From: DASYQV01 sp036005125
GTDB taxonomy: Bacteria; Acidobacteriota; Vicinamibacteria; Vicinamibacterales; UBA2999
NCBI GenBank assembly: GCA_036005125.1
Contig: DASYQV010000204.1
Location: 1 to 12,692 of the forward strand
Reading direction: 5' to 3'
Length of the DNA: 12,692 bases
This document shows, one piece after another, positions 1-6,389 of the stretch. Position 1 is the first letter of the stretch. Every line of letters begins with the position of its first letter. The notes beneath the pieces were generated by a model. The model was not told where the DNA came from and made no database searches. It saw nothing but the letters and a program-made list of their open reading frames with translations. The position numbers and the translations under genes are program-made.

Positions 1-750
1 CAGCGCGGCCTCATCGTCGCGCCGCCGCGCACCGGCAAGACGATGCTTCTCCAGAACATCGCGCAGTCGGTGGCGCTCAATCACCCCGAGGTGTTCCTCA
101 TTGTCCTGCTGATTGACGAACGGCCGGAGGAAGTCACCGACATGCAGCGGTCCGTCAAGGGCGAGGTGATTTCATCCACCTTCGACGAGCCGGCCCAGCG
201 CCACGTGCAGGTGGCCGAGATGGTGATCGAAAAAGCGAAGCGGCTGGTCGAGCACAAGAAGGACGTCCTCATTCTGCTCGACTCGATCACGCGGCTCGCG
301 CGGGCCTACAACACGGTGATCCCGCCGTCCGGCAAGGTGCTCTCCGGCGGTCTCGACTCCAACGCTCTCCAGAAACCGAAGCGGTTCTTCGGGGCGGCGC
401 GCAACATCGAGGAAGGCGGGTCGCTCACGATCATCGCCACCGCGCTCGTCGACACCGGCTCGCGCATGGATGACGTGATCTTCGAGGAGTTCAAGGGCAC
501 GGGCAACATGGAGATCCACCTCGATCGCAAGCTGACCGACAAACGCGTGTTCCCCTCAATCGACATGCAGAAGAGCGGCACGCGCAAGGAGGAGCTGCTC
601 CTGGTGCGGGAGGATCTCAATCGGATCTGGGTCCTGCGCAAGGTACTCGCACCGCTCTCTCCGGTGGAAGCCATGGAGCTGCTCCTCGACAAGCTGGGCA
701 AGACGAAGTCAAACGGGGAGTTTCTTGCTGCGATGCAGAAGATGGGCTGA
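1..750 (+). CDS. rho: Transcription termination factor Rho, 5' end cut off by the window
   Basis: Rho is a hexameric RNA-dependent ATPase/helicase that loads on C-rich nascent RNA and stops RNA polymerase. Only the C-terminal 249 residues are present; the frame is open from base 1 and the N-terminal RNA-binding domain lies upstream of the window. Window residues 7-14 hold the Walker A loop APPRTGKT. LIDERPEE at 37-44 carries the catalytic glutamate, and ILLDSITRLARAYN from 91 is Walker B plus the following helix. The PSGKV and KRFFGAARN stretches (109-135) form the secondary RNA-binding loop region. SGTRKEEL near 192-199 carries the arginine finger. Length and spacing match the C-terminal 60% of E. 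coli Rho without gaps, so the gene looks intact. The stop TGA lies 3 nt before the next gene. Confidence 0.98.
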   Translation, partial: QRGLIVAPPRTGKTMLLQNIAQSVALNHPEVFLIVLLIDERPEEVTDMQRSVKGEVISSTFDEPAQRHVQVAEMVIEKAKRLVEHKKDVLILLDSITRLARAYNTVIPPSGKVLSGGLDSNALQKPKRFFGAARNIEEGGSLTIIATALVDTGSRMDDVIFEEFKGTGNMEIHLDRKLTDKRVFPSIDMQKSGTRKEELLLVREDLNRIWVLRKVLAPLSPVEAMELLLDKLGKTKSNGEFLAAMQKMG

Positions 751-753
751 GGG

Positions 754-981
754 ATGGCTACGATCAAAGTTCGCCGGAACGGTCCGTACCTGGTCGACGG
801 CGACGACGTCACGGTCGTCGATTGGAACGGTGCCGCATATCACATCGAGCGACGGCCGTTCGCATTGTGTCGCTGTGGCGGCTCCACGACCAAGCCGTTC
901 TGCGACGGCACGCATTCGAAGGTTGGATTCCAGGCCGCGGAAGCCGCGGTGCCCGGAGCTGCTGACCGGCCCGCGGAATGA
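754..981 (+). CDS. Small CDGSH-type iron-sulfur protein
   Basis: A 75-residue protein with one CDGSH iron-sulfur domain. The motif CRCGGSTTKPFCDGTH at 39-54 supplies the three cysteines (39, 41, 50) and histidine 54 that bind a 2Fe-2S cluster in this family. The N-terminal part (KVRRNGPYLVDGD) is the usual beta-strand lead-in of small bacterial members. There is no signal peptide or membrane segment, so it is probably cytosolic. CDGSH proteins are linked to redox or iron-sulfur chemistry; the partner here cannot be told. It starts 3 nt after the rho stop with only GAGGG directly against the ATG, so translation is probably coupled to rho. The last 10 residues are low-complexity. The shared transcript with rho is inferred from spacing. 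Confidence 0.9.
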   Translation: MATIKVRRNGPYLVDGDDVTVVDWNGAAYHIERRPFALCRCGGSTTKPFCDGTHSKVGFQAAEAAVPGAADRPAE

Positions 982-993
982 GCCGGGTTCACT

Positions 994-1179
994 CTAGGTC
1001 AAAGGTCAAAGGTCAAAGGTTAGGTTCACAGGGTTGAGGTCAAGGGAACACGTCGAAGGTCAGGGTCCATCTTGACCTGCACCCAGCACATGAACTTGGG
1101 ACGTGTACCCGAGTACATGAACCTAGTCCCTGAACCTTTGACCTGACCTTTGACCTTTGCCTTTTGACCTTTGACCTAG
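994..1179. repeat. Inverted heptamer repeat array (AAGGTCA family) between convergent genes
   Basis: From 995 the + strand reads TAGGTCA, then AAGGTCA twice, then drifting 7-mers (AAGGTTA, GGTTCAC, AGGGTTG, AGGTCAA). From about 1126 to 1179 the same units return in reverse complement (TTTGACC/TGACCT). The outer 17 nt, 994-1010 and 1163-1179, are perfect inverted copies. The middle holds degenerate pieces including two CATGAAC words (1089, 1116). The array fills nearly the whole gap, starting 12 nt after the CDGSH stop and ending 12 nt before the stop of the opposing lipoprotein gene. It can fold into a long imperfect hairpin on either strand, so a bidirectional 3'-end role is possible but not shown. 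Confidence 0.9.
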
Positions 1180-1191
1180 CGAAGCTCCGAA

Positions 1192-2088
1192 CTACCGAAG
1201 CTCCACCCGAATCTTGAGCGGCTCGGCGAGCGAGGCGGCGAGGTCCGCTCCCTGAGCCAGGTTCACTTCCTTGCCGCGCGTGGCCAGGACGACGCCGGTG
1301 CCTGCTGCGCCGCCGACGGCTGCGCCCTTGGCCGCGCCACCCTTGCCGCCAAGAATGCCGCCGATGATCGCGCCTCCGACGGCGCCGCCGCCAATCTTGG
1401 CCGCATCCTGCTTCGTGCTTCCCTCAGCCTCGAACGTCAGCGGGTTCGTCTTCAGATTCTCGCGGACGTTGTTCGCCTCGACGTGGTTGAACGTGAACGC
1501 CAGCCGGGCGCGACCCTTGATGCGTCCGGCGCGTTCGACCTCGGTGACCTCACCGGTCATGATCGCCCCTGCGGGAATCGCCGTGTGGCCGTCGACGACC
1601 ACGGCCTGGCGCAGGCGCGCCCGGACCGGTGTCTCGACCCGTGCCGTCTCCGACGAGAGCGCGGTCTCAAGCTCGAGCGGGAGCGCTGTTCCCTGAGGAA
1701 CCGTCACTTCCTTCCACTCGGGGACACGCGGCGCCGGCGCGGCGGAGCGGGCTGTATTCTCGGCAAGCGCCCGCTCGGTCTGCGGATCATGCTCCGGAGG
1801 CGCTGTGCGCGTCGTGCCGGGCGTGACGGGCCGTTTTGGCGACGGGCTCACATTCGCCTGGCGCGATGCGCCCGTTCCGGCCGTGGCGCGGGCCCCTGTT
1901 TCAGGGCGCGCGGCCGAGCCGTCCTCGGCGGGATGCGCAGGCGCGCTGGAAACGGCCGGAGCTTCGGCGCTCGTCGCGGCAGGCGCCTGCTCGTCCGTAT
2001 TCCGATTCTTCGAATTGTCACCACGATCCGCGCAGCCCGCGGTGATCATCAGACTGAGCAGGGCCGCGATGGTCCAGTAACTTCTCAT
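1192..2088 (-). CDS. Exported (probable lipoprotein) glycine-zipper protein of unknown function
   Basis: A 298-residue protein. Residues 1-18 form a signal peptide ending ITAG before Cys19, a passable but non-ideal lipobox (Thr at -3), so lipid anchoring is likely rather than certain. Residues 20-122 are a low-complexity Ala/Pro/Ser/Thr linker. Residues 128-222 look like a beta-rich domain (VPQGTALPLELETALSSE, then PVRARL and IPAGAIMTGEV) that reminds me of the C-terminal domain of VirB10/TrbI proteins. Residues 232-266 are a glycine zipper (GGGAVGGAIIGGILGG) able to pack in or on a membrane, followed by a short tail. This suggests an envelope protein reaching through the periplasm; no secretion-system genes are nearby. 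The ATG has a clean AAGGAG six nt upstream. It stands alone, upstream of the two-component genes' 3' end. Confidence 0.8.
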   Translation of the reverse strand: MRSYWTIAALLSLMITAGCADRGDNSKNRNTDEQAPAATSAEAPAVSSAPAHPAEDGSAARPETGARATAGTGASRQANVSPSPKRPVTPGTTRTAPPEHDPQTERALAENTARSAAPAPRVPEWKEVTVPQGTALPLELETALSSETARVETPVRARLRQAVVVDGHTAIPAGAIMTGEVTEVERAGRIKGRARLAFTFNHVEANNVRENLKTNPLTFEAEGSTKQDAAKIGGGAVGGAIIGGILGGKGGAAKGAAVGGAAGTGVVLATRGKEVNLAQGADLAASLAEPLKIRVELR

Positions 2089-2094
2089 GCGTGA

Positions 2095-2100
2095 CTCCTT
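2095..2100 (-). promoter_or_regulatory. Shine-Dalgarno site AAGGAG of the lipoprotein gene
   Basis: The complement reads AAGGAG with 6 nt to the ATG at 2088. It fixes this start and is one of the few strong ribosome sites in the window. Confidence 0.75.
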
Positions 2101-2115
2101 CTGGCAGGGCTAGCT

Positions 2116-2130
2116 TCAAAGATCGCACCA
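2116..2130 (-). promoter_or_regulatory. Weak sigma-54-like element upstream of the lipoprotein gene
   Basis: On the minus strand TGGTGC-GATCT-TTGA has the sigma-54 spacing (TGGCAC-N5-TTGC) with the invariant GG kept, but C/A changed to T/G in the -24 block and C changed to A at -12. A start about 12 nt downstream would give a leader of about 17 nt that includes the AAGGAG. The nearby sigma-54 activator makes this worth noting; on sequence alone it is only suggestive. Confidence 0.3.
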
Positions 2131-2168
2131 GAAAACGCCCGTCACATTGATGGAGCTTTCGGAGCATC

Positions 2169-2182
2169 GCATCGGCCGATGC
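2169..2182. promoter_or_regulatory. Perfect 14-bp palindrome, possible operator
   Basis: GCATCGGCCGATGC is a perfect palindrome in the gap upstream of the lipoprotein gene, about 45-50 nt upstream of the sigma-54-like element. Position and symmetry fit an activator or repressor site. In GC-rich DNA such a palindrome can also occur by chance. Confidence 0.35.
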
Positions 2183-2278
2183 ATGTAAGGTCGCGCCATC
2201 CCGACAATAAACGATTCACAGCAGTCCGACGGGTCGTGTCCTATCGCTCTCGTAGATAAGAACCTCTCCGCGTGCTCG

Positions 2279-2320
2279 GCGCACTCGGCGTTTAAACCGT
2301 CCCAGCGCACTCGGCGTTTA
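2279..2320. repeat. Two direct copies of a 16-nt sequence, 26 nt apart
   Basis: GCGCACTCGGCGTTTA occurs at 2279-2294 and again, identically, at 2305-2320, with 10 nt between. The first copy is preceded by a partial relative (GTGCTCGGC). The second copy runs straight into the dispersed repeat whose stem begins at 2319. This is non-coding repeat material; nothing in the rest of 2183-2278 looks like a gene. Confidence 0.8.
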
Positions 2321-2473
2321 GCCCGTTATGCGGCCCGAAACGCGAATTTTGTACTCGTTGTACGACCGCATAACGGGCTAGGCGCGCGAAGCGCGCCCAA
2401 AAGGTGCTGGTCTAACCAGCCCAGGGGCTCTGCCCGGGATCTCAAGGGACGGAGCCCCTTGGCTGGTTAGAGT
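2319..2473 (+). repeat. Structured dispersed repeat, copy A
   Basis: Three hairpins in a row. The first is a perfect 15-bp stem, 2319-2333 with 2366-2380 (core GCCCGTTATGCGG), around a loop containing CGCGAATTTTGTACTCGTTG. The second is GGCGCGC-GAA-GCGCGCC at 2381-2397. The third is an 11-bp stem (TCTAACCAGCC at 2411-2421 with 2461-2471) continued by an 8-bp AGGGGCTC/GAGCCCCT stem. The block 2341-2420 recurs nearly base for base at 12560-12639, so this is a repeat family rather than local noise. It has no reading frame of its own. It lies 3' of the response regulator gene and could end that transcript, but there is no adjacent T run. Confidence 0.85.
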
Positions 2474-2527
2474 AGATCGTCTCCGCTGCGACCGCGATCG
2501 CGAGCGCTACCGATCGCGCGGCACGCT

Positions 2528-3898
2528 TCAGGCCGACGAGTCAGATTCCCCCGTGAGCTCGATCCCGAAGCGCTCCGCCATGCGGTAGAGCGTCCGGCGA
2601 TCGATGCCGAGCGCTTCGGCGGCGCGCGAACGGTTGCCGCCGACCGCTTTGAGCACGTGCAGCAGGTAACGGCGTTCCAACTCGTCCAGGTTCGGCAGGT
2701 CCTCGAAGAGGCGCTGCTCGAATGGCGGCGCGGCGATAATCGTTCCCGGAAGGTCCTCCATCTCCACCCGCCCGCGGCTGAAGACGACCAGCCGTTCGAT
2801 CGTGTTCTCCAGCTCGCGCACGTTGCCGGGCCACGCGTACCGCGTGAGCGCGTCGAGGGCGGCGGGTGAGATCGTGACCTGCCGGTGCGTGCGGACCGCC
2901 GCGTTGCGCAGGAACTGTTCGATGAGGAGCGGGATGTCCTCGCGCCGGTCGCGGAGCGCCGGCAACTGGATGGTGATCACGCCGAGACGGTAGTACAGAT
3001 CCCGGCGGAAACGCTGCGCGGTGACAGCCTGCTCCACCGGCACGTTGGTGGCCGCGACCACCCGCAGGTCGACTTTAATCGTGCGGCTTGCGCCGACCGG
3101 GCGCACCTCGCCCTCCTGCAGGACGCGCAGGAGCTTCACCTGCATGGCGGGGCTCGTGTCGGCAATCTCGTCCAGCAGCACCGTGCCGCCTTGTGCCTGC
3201 TCGAACACCCCCTTGTGATCGGCAATGGCGCCGGTGAAGGAGCCGCGGGTGTGCCCGAACAGCTCCGACTCGAGGAGCGTCTCGGCAAGCGCTCCGCAGT
3301 TGATGGCCACGAACGGCTTCATCGACCGCCGGCTGTGCGAGTGGATCGCCCGTGCCACCAGCTCCTTGCCGGTGCCGCTTTCGCCAACGACGAGCACCGG
3401 CGCCGATGAATCGGCCGCATACGCAATCTGCTTGTAGACGGCGAGCATGCCGGCGGTCCGGCCCACGATCCCTGGTGGCGGGGCATCGACGGCCAGCGGC
3501 AACGGGGGCACCGGGTCGCTCGTACGCCGGGCCAGGGCACGATCGACGACGGCGCGGATTTCGCCGATGTTGAACGGTTTGCTGATGTAATCGAACGCGC
3601 CGGCCCGGATGGCCTGCACCGCCGTTTCGAGCGTGCCGAAGCCGCTGATGAGCAGCACCTCGCACGACGGGTTTGCCGCCTTGAACGCATGCAGCACGTC
3701 CAGCCCCGAGTCGGGTCCGTTCAAGTTGATATCGGAGACAACCAGATCGAACGGGTTGTCGCGCGCGAGTCCGATGGCCATGCCGGCGTCATACGCGTGG
3801 CACAGCTCTCTGCCGGGCGCGGCGATGAGCTCCTCAATCAGCCGGCACGTTTCGACGTCGTCGTCAACGATCAGAATGCGAGTGGATTGATGGTTCAT
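2528..3898 (-). CDS. Sigma-54-dependent NtrC-family response regulator
   Basis: A 456-residue activator with the full three-domain layout. The receiver (about 6-120) has the acidic VDDD pocket at 11-14, phosphoacceptor Asp56 (VVSDINL), Ser85 and Lys107. The AAA+ domain (about 143-375) has Walker A GESGTGKE at 172-179, a sigma-54 contact loop GSFTGA at 219-224 (consensus GAFTGA, A to S), Walker B TVLLDEIAD at 239-247 and WPGNVREL at 356-363. The C-terminal Fis-type helix-turn-helix is GNRSRAAEALGIDRRTLYR at 421-439. Phosphorylation should drive ATP-dependent opening of sigma-54 RNA polymerase complexes. Its ATG overlaps the kinase stop (ATGA), so the two are coupled and almost surely cognate. 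Its targets are unknown; sigma-54-like sites stand before the genes on both sides. Confidence 0.96.
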   Translation of the reverse strand: MNHQSTRILIVDDDVETCRLIEELIAAPGRELCHAYDAGMAIGLARDNPFDLVVSDINLNGPDSGLDVLHAFKAANPSCEVLLISGFGTLETAVQAIRAGAFDYISKPFNIGEIRAVVDRALARRTSDPVPPLPLAVDAPPPGIVGRTAGMLAVYKQIAYAADSSAPVLVVGESGTGKELVARAIHSHSRRSMKPFVAINCGALAETLLESELFGHTRGSFTGAIADHKGVFEQAQGGTVLLDEIADTSPAMQVKLLRVLQEGEVRPVGASRTIKVDLRVVAATNVPVEQAVTAQRFRRDLYYRLGVITIQLPALRDRREDIPLLIEQFLRNAAVRTHRQVTISPAALDALTRYAWPGNVRELENTIERLVVFSRGRVEMEDLPGTIIAAPPFEQRLFEDLPNLDELERRYLLHVLKAVGGNRSRAAEALGIDRRTLYRMAERFGIELTGESDSSA

Positions 3899-5481
3899 AA
3901 CGCTGGCGTGGCTTCCGCCGGGGCGCCGGGGAGCTCGACGACAAAAGTGGCACCCTTACCTGGAGTGCTGGTCGCGGAAATAGTTCCACCGAGACGTTCG
4001 ATGACGTCGCGCGTGATGCTCAGGCCAAGGCCCGCGCCGCGTCCGGCCGGCTTGGTGGTGACCCACGGGTCGAAAATCTTCGACACCAGCTCCGGCGGGA
4101 TGCCGGTGCCGGTATCGCGGATCTCGAGTCGCAGGCCAGTGGGCGTGGGAGCGATCTGGGCGGTCAGCCGCCCGCCATCCGGCATCGCGTCGAGCGCGTT
4201 GCTGACGATGTTCAGGAGCGCAAGCTCGAGCTGGGTGTCGTCGGCCAGTACCACGGGAAGTCCGTCGGCGATGTCCACATCGAGCGTGATGCCCGACGCG
4301 CCGCTCCGACTTCGAACCGCTTCCATGAGGCGTGCCAGCAGGGCACCGACGTCGACGGGGCGCTCGTCGGCAATGGGTCTCGCCCGTTCGAGCAGCGATC
4401 GCACGCTCGACGCCACGCGAGCGACCTGGTCCTCCACGATATGCAGGCGTCGCTGCACGGCGGGATCGCTGACCTGTTGTTTCAGCAGCTGCACGTGACC
4501 CGAGGCCAGGTTCAACGGCGTCCCGATCTGGTGCGCCACGTTGGCCATGGTCTGCCCGACGGCGGCGAGCTGCTGCGCTCGCGCGGCCGTTTCGCGCAGG
4601 TCCAGGACGCTTTCGTAGGAGCGAACGAGCTGTTGGTTGCGCTGCCGCAGCTCCTCGGTCGCGGCGGCGACACGCTCGTTGAGGGACCGGTGCAGGTCCT
4701 CGAGCTGGCACAGCATGTCGTTGAGCCGCAGGGCCAGCTCGCCGAGCTCGTCACGCCGATCGACAGGGGCGCGCGCGGTGAGATCGCCTGCCGCGACGCG
4801 GCGCATCGCGCCGGCCACATCCTGTAGCGGCCGGTGAATCAGCCGGCGGGCGAGCAGATGTATCAGCAGAGTAATGCCCAGAATCGCGGCCGTGGCCCCG
4901 CCGAGCGCGATAAATCGTCCCTGTCGGCGCAACTGCTCGATTGCGGCGAACGACACCGTGACCGCCACCGATCCGACCACGCGATCGCTGCGTATGACCG
5001 GTACCGCCACCATCGCCAGCAACTCTGTCGGCTGCTGCCAGAGAGGCTCGCCGGTGCGCGCGACGCGCTCAATGAGGTCCAGCGGTCTGAGGGCATCCGA
5101 CGACGTGCTCGCGAGCAGCGCAGGTCCCGCATCCTCGAGACGAAAGACCCATATGGCCCGCAGTGACGGCGCCGCCGTCATGAACTCGTGGAGAACGGGC
5201 GCAATCGTCTCCGGGGCGACCTGTTCCGGACGCAGCTCGAGATCGTCGGCCACCGCGACGGCGGTGACGTACGCGGTCTCGCGAAGATCGTCCTCCATGC
5301 GCCTCTCGGCCAGTCGCGTCCCGATCACGGTGAGCCCGCTGATGACCAGGGCGACCGAGAGCGCGACGGCAAGCGCCAGACGGGTACGCAGCGAAATGAT
5401 GAGCGGCCACCGCGCCACAATGGGGCCGTTGTGCTGGATGACGTTGCCGGTGGACGAGCTCGTGATAGTCAAGTAAGTCAC
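3895..5481 (-). CDS. Membrane sensor histidine kinase, partner of the NtrC-type regulator
   Basis: About 528 residues. Membrane helices at about 33-56 and 190-212 flank an extracytoplasmic sensor region of about 130 residues with no motif I recognise. A HAMP linker (about 212-265, RPLQDVAGAMRRVAAGDLTAR) and a coiled coil lead to the HisKA region with His317 in NVAHQIGTPLN. The ATPase domain shows the N box (NIVSNALDAM, 424-433), DTGTGIP at 457-462 and GRGAGLGLSI at 480-489. It should autophosphorylate and pass phosphate to Asp56 of the regulator encoded 4 nt overlapping downstream. The start used is GTG at 5481 with no clear ribosome site; the first 30 residues are unlike a signal anchor, so a later GTG (codon 22) is possible. 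The start overlaps a dyad, CACTG-TGC-CAGTG. Confidence 0.95.
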   Translation of the reverse strand: MTYLTITSSSTGNVIQHNGPIVARWPLIISLRTRLALAVALSVALVISGLTVIGTRLAERRMEDDLRETAYVTAVAVADDLELRPEQVAPETIAPVLHEFMTAAPSLRAIWVFRLEDAGPALLASTSSDALRPLDLIERVARTGEPLWQQPTELLAMVAVPVIRSDRVVGSVAVTVSFAAIEQLRRQGRFIALGGATAAILGITLLIHLLARRLIHRPLQDVAGAMRRVAAGDLTARAPVDRRDELGELALRLNDMLCQLEDLHRSLNERVAAATEELRQRNQQLVRSYESVLDLRETAARAQQLAAVGQTMANVAHQIGTPLNLASGHVQLLKQQVSDPAVQRRLHIVEDQVARVASSVRSLLERARPIADERPVDVGALLARLMEAVRSRSGASGITLDVDIADGLPVVLADDTQLELALLNIVSNALDAMPDGGRLTAQIAPTPTGLRLEIRDTGTGIPPELVSKIFDPWVTTKPAGRGAGLGLSITRDVIERLGGTISATSTPGKGATFVVELPGAPAEATPAL

Positions 5482-5491
5482 TGTGCCAGTG
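5479..5491. promoter_or_regulatory. Dyad CACTG-TGC-CAGTG over the kinase start
   Basis: A perfect 5-3-5 inverted repeat covers the GTG start of the kinase, about 45 nt upstream of the sigma-54-like promoter that faces the other way. It could be an activator site for the DUF5666-like gene and a roadblock for the kinase, but short dyads are common. Confidence 0.3.
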
Positions 5492-5517
5492 GCGCTTACC
5501 CGATCTTACTCCGCCGT

Positions 5518-5530
5518 GTGCCCATGGCAC
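5518..5530. promoter_or_regulatory. Dyad GTGCC-CAT-GGCAC overlapping the -24 element
   Basis: A second perfect 5-3-5 inverted repeat. Its right half is part of the TGGCAC box of the sigma-54-like promoter, so the symmetry may be incidental or may mark a protein site that would compete with polymerase. Confidence 0.25.
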
Positions 5531-5539
5531 CCGGTTTGT
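5525..5539 (+). promoter_or_regulatory. Sigma-54-like promoter of the DUF5666-like gene
   Basis: TGGCAC-CCGGT-TTGT matches the sigma-54 consensus TGGCAC-N5-TTGC in all but the last base, with exact spacing. A start about 12 nt downstream would give a leader near 48 nt before the ATG at 5599. The gene divergent from it encodes the kinase of a sigma-54 activator pair, which makes local control plausible. No in vivo evidence. Confidence 0.5.
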
Positions 5540-5587
5540 TCCGTTGCTTGACGTCTGCCATCGCCGCTCAGGGGGAGTTGCGCGGGC

Positions 5588-5596
5588 GGAGGAGGG
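5588..5596 (+). promoter_or_regulatory. Ribosome binding site GGAGGAGGG
   Basis: A strong purine-rich Shine-Dalgarno stretch ends 2 nt before ATG 5599 and 5 nt before a second in-frame ATG at 5602. It decides this start over upstream in-frame codons that run through the divergent kinase gene. Confidence 0.8.
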
Positions 5597-5598
5597 AA

Positions 5599-5955
5599 AT
5601 GATGGTACGTCTGCTTCAGGGATTGGTCGCCGTGGCGCTCGTGATGCTCGTCGTCGCTCCGGTGACGGCGAAGCCGGCCGCCAAGGCCCATACACATTCG
5701 GTTGTCGGCACTCTACAACAGTTCGATACCACAGGACGGACGCTCACACTCGCGACCGGCAAGGGCAACATGACGCTCCCGCTCGCCGCGAGCGCAGAGA
5801 TCCACCAGGGCACGAAGACGATTACTCCCGGCGACCTGTCGTCTCACATGGGCAGCCGGGTGAAGATCCGATATACGGAGAACAACGGCCAGAAGACGGC
5901 CGAAGAGGTGCGGCTGGTCGCCGCGTCGAAGACGGCGACCGGGGCAAAGAAGTAG
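5599..5955 (+). CDS. Small exported protein, DUF5666-like
   Basis: 118 residues from ATG 5599 (116 from ATG 5602). Residues 1-24 are a clear signal peptide (hydrophobic run to VMLVVAPVTA) with an AxA-type cut before KPAAK. The mature part is about 90 residues of small beta-strand repeats: HSVVGTLQQFD, RTLTLATGKGNMTLPL, a TPGDLSSHMGSRVKIRY step, then KTAEEVRLV. That strand pattern, with a 'set by context, limit, then modify' layout around a G-x-V-K-I strand, fits the DUF5666 family of periplasmic proteins of unknown function. It ends in a Lys-rich tail. It is divergent from the kinase, preceded by a sigma-54-like promoter, and convergent with ftsH. A role in the envelope response sensed by the kinase is inference. 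Confidence 0.8.
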   Translation: MMVRLLQGLVAVALVMLVVAPVTAKPAAKAHTHSVVGTLQQFDTTGRTLTLATGKGNMTLPLAASAEIHQGTKTITPGDLSSHMGSRVKIRYTENNGQKTAEEVRLVAASKTATGAKK

Positions 5956-6013
5956 GGCCCGACGGCCGCGCGCCCGACCGATCCTCCGGGAGCGCGCGAT
6001 CCGTGGGTCCGAG

Positions 6014-6177
6014 CGCGGGGATGCGGCGGCAGGCGACGTATCCCCGCGTCTGTTCGAGCCGGGTCAAGGCCCGGCCTTGATCGGAGTGACAGGCGTCACG
6101 GGCCGAGTGCCACGTGCGGCGAGCGGCGCGTGGAGTGGCGATGGGGAGCCCACGTGCGCGTTTCCGGACGCGCGCGT
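6014..6177. other. Run of five hairpins in the DUF5666-ftsH gap
   Basis: The 430-nt gap 5956-6389 has no credible gene. It holds consecutive inverted repeats: a 12-bp stem 6014-6025/6037-6048 (CGCGGGGATGCG, one G-U pair), GCCGGG/CCCGGC at 6058-6075, GTGAC/GTCAC at 6086-6099, CCACG/CGTGG-centred at 6110-6133, and a 10-bp stem 6152-6161/6168-6177 with one G-U pair. This could be a structured RNA, the 3' end of the upstream mRNA, or the by-product of GC-rich DNA. No T run follows any stem and no promoter is evident on either strand. Nothing was recognised in 6178-6297. Confidence 0.4.
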
Positions 6178-6297
6178 ACGCGGCCGCGCGTTGCCCACGC
6201 ACGTGGTACCGGGTAATCAGCAAGACACTGCTTTCATACGCACGTTGCATCGTGTTCTTGCACCACTTCATACCCACGGTGCAGCGTGCATCACGCC

Positions 6298-6387
6298 AAA
6301 GTGGAAAAAGTTGAGAAGTGGAAAGTTGAGAAGTAGGTCACCTTTCCACTTACTTCTCAACTTTCCACTTGTCCACTTTCCACTTTG
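6298..6387. repeat. Inverted heptamer repeat array (AAGTGGA family) at the ftsH 3' end
   Basis: AAGTGGA and AAGTTGAG units on the + strand are followed by their reverse complements. The core is a perfect 20-bp inverted repeat, 6316-6335 with 6351-6370, around a 15-nt centre. The right arm carries tandem TCCACTT at 6372-6378 and 6379-6385. The array ends 2 nt before the ftsH stop codon (TAA on the minus strand, 6390-6392). It could form the terminal hairpin of ftsH mRNA; there is no obvious T tract. Confidence 0.9.
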
Positions 6388-6389
6388 AT

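Noticed and set aside
994..1179. CRISPR array
   Set aside because: Units are 7 nt with no unique spacers and no cas genes nearby; the same applies to 8321-8383.
2116..2310. 64-codon minus-strand frame containing NAECAEHAER
   Set aside because: That peptide comes from the 16-nt direct repeat, and similar translated intergenic repeats are familiar; there is no ribosome site or domain.
2411..2471. Intrinsic terminator of the response regulator gene
   Set aside because: The hairpin is strong, but on the minus strand no T run follows directly; CCTTTT comes about 10 nt later after unpaired bases.
2410..2472. Possible integron attC site (GTCTAAC ... GTTAGAG, 63 nt)
   Set aside because: The pairing is continuous without the unpaired spacers and extrahelical bases of attC, and no cassette or integrase is present. 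The GTTATGC/GCATAAC pair at 2325-2374 is in the wrong order for attC.
5188..5598. Upstream extension of the DUF5666-like frame
   Set aside because: It would run antisense through the kinase; the strong ribosome site and signal peptide set the start at 5599.
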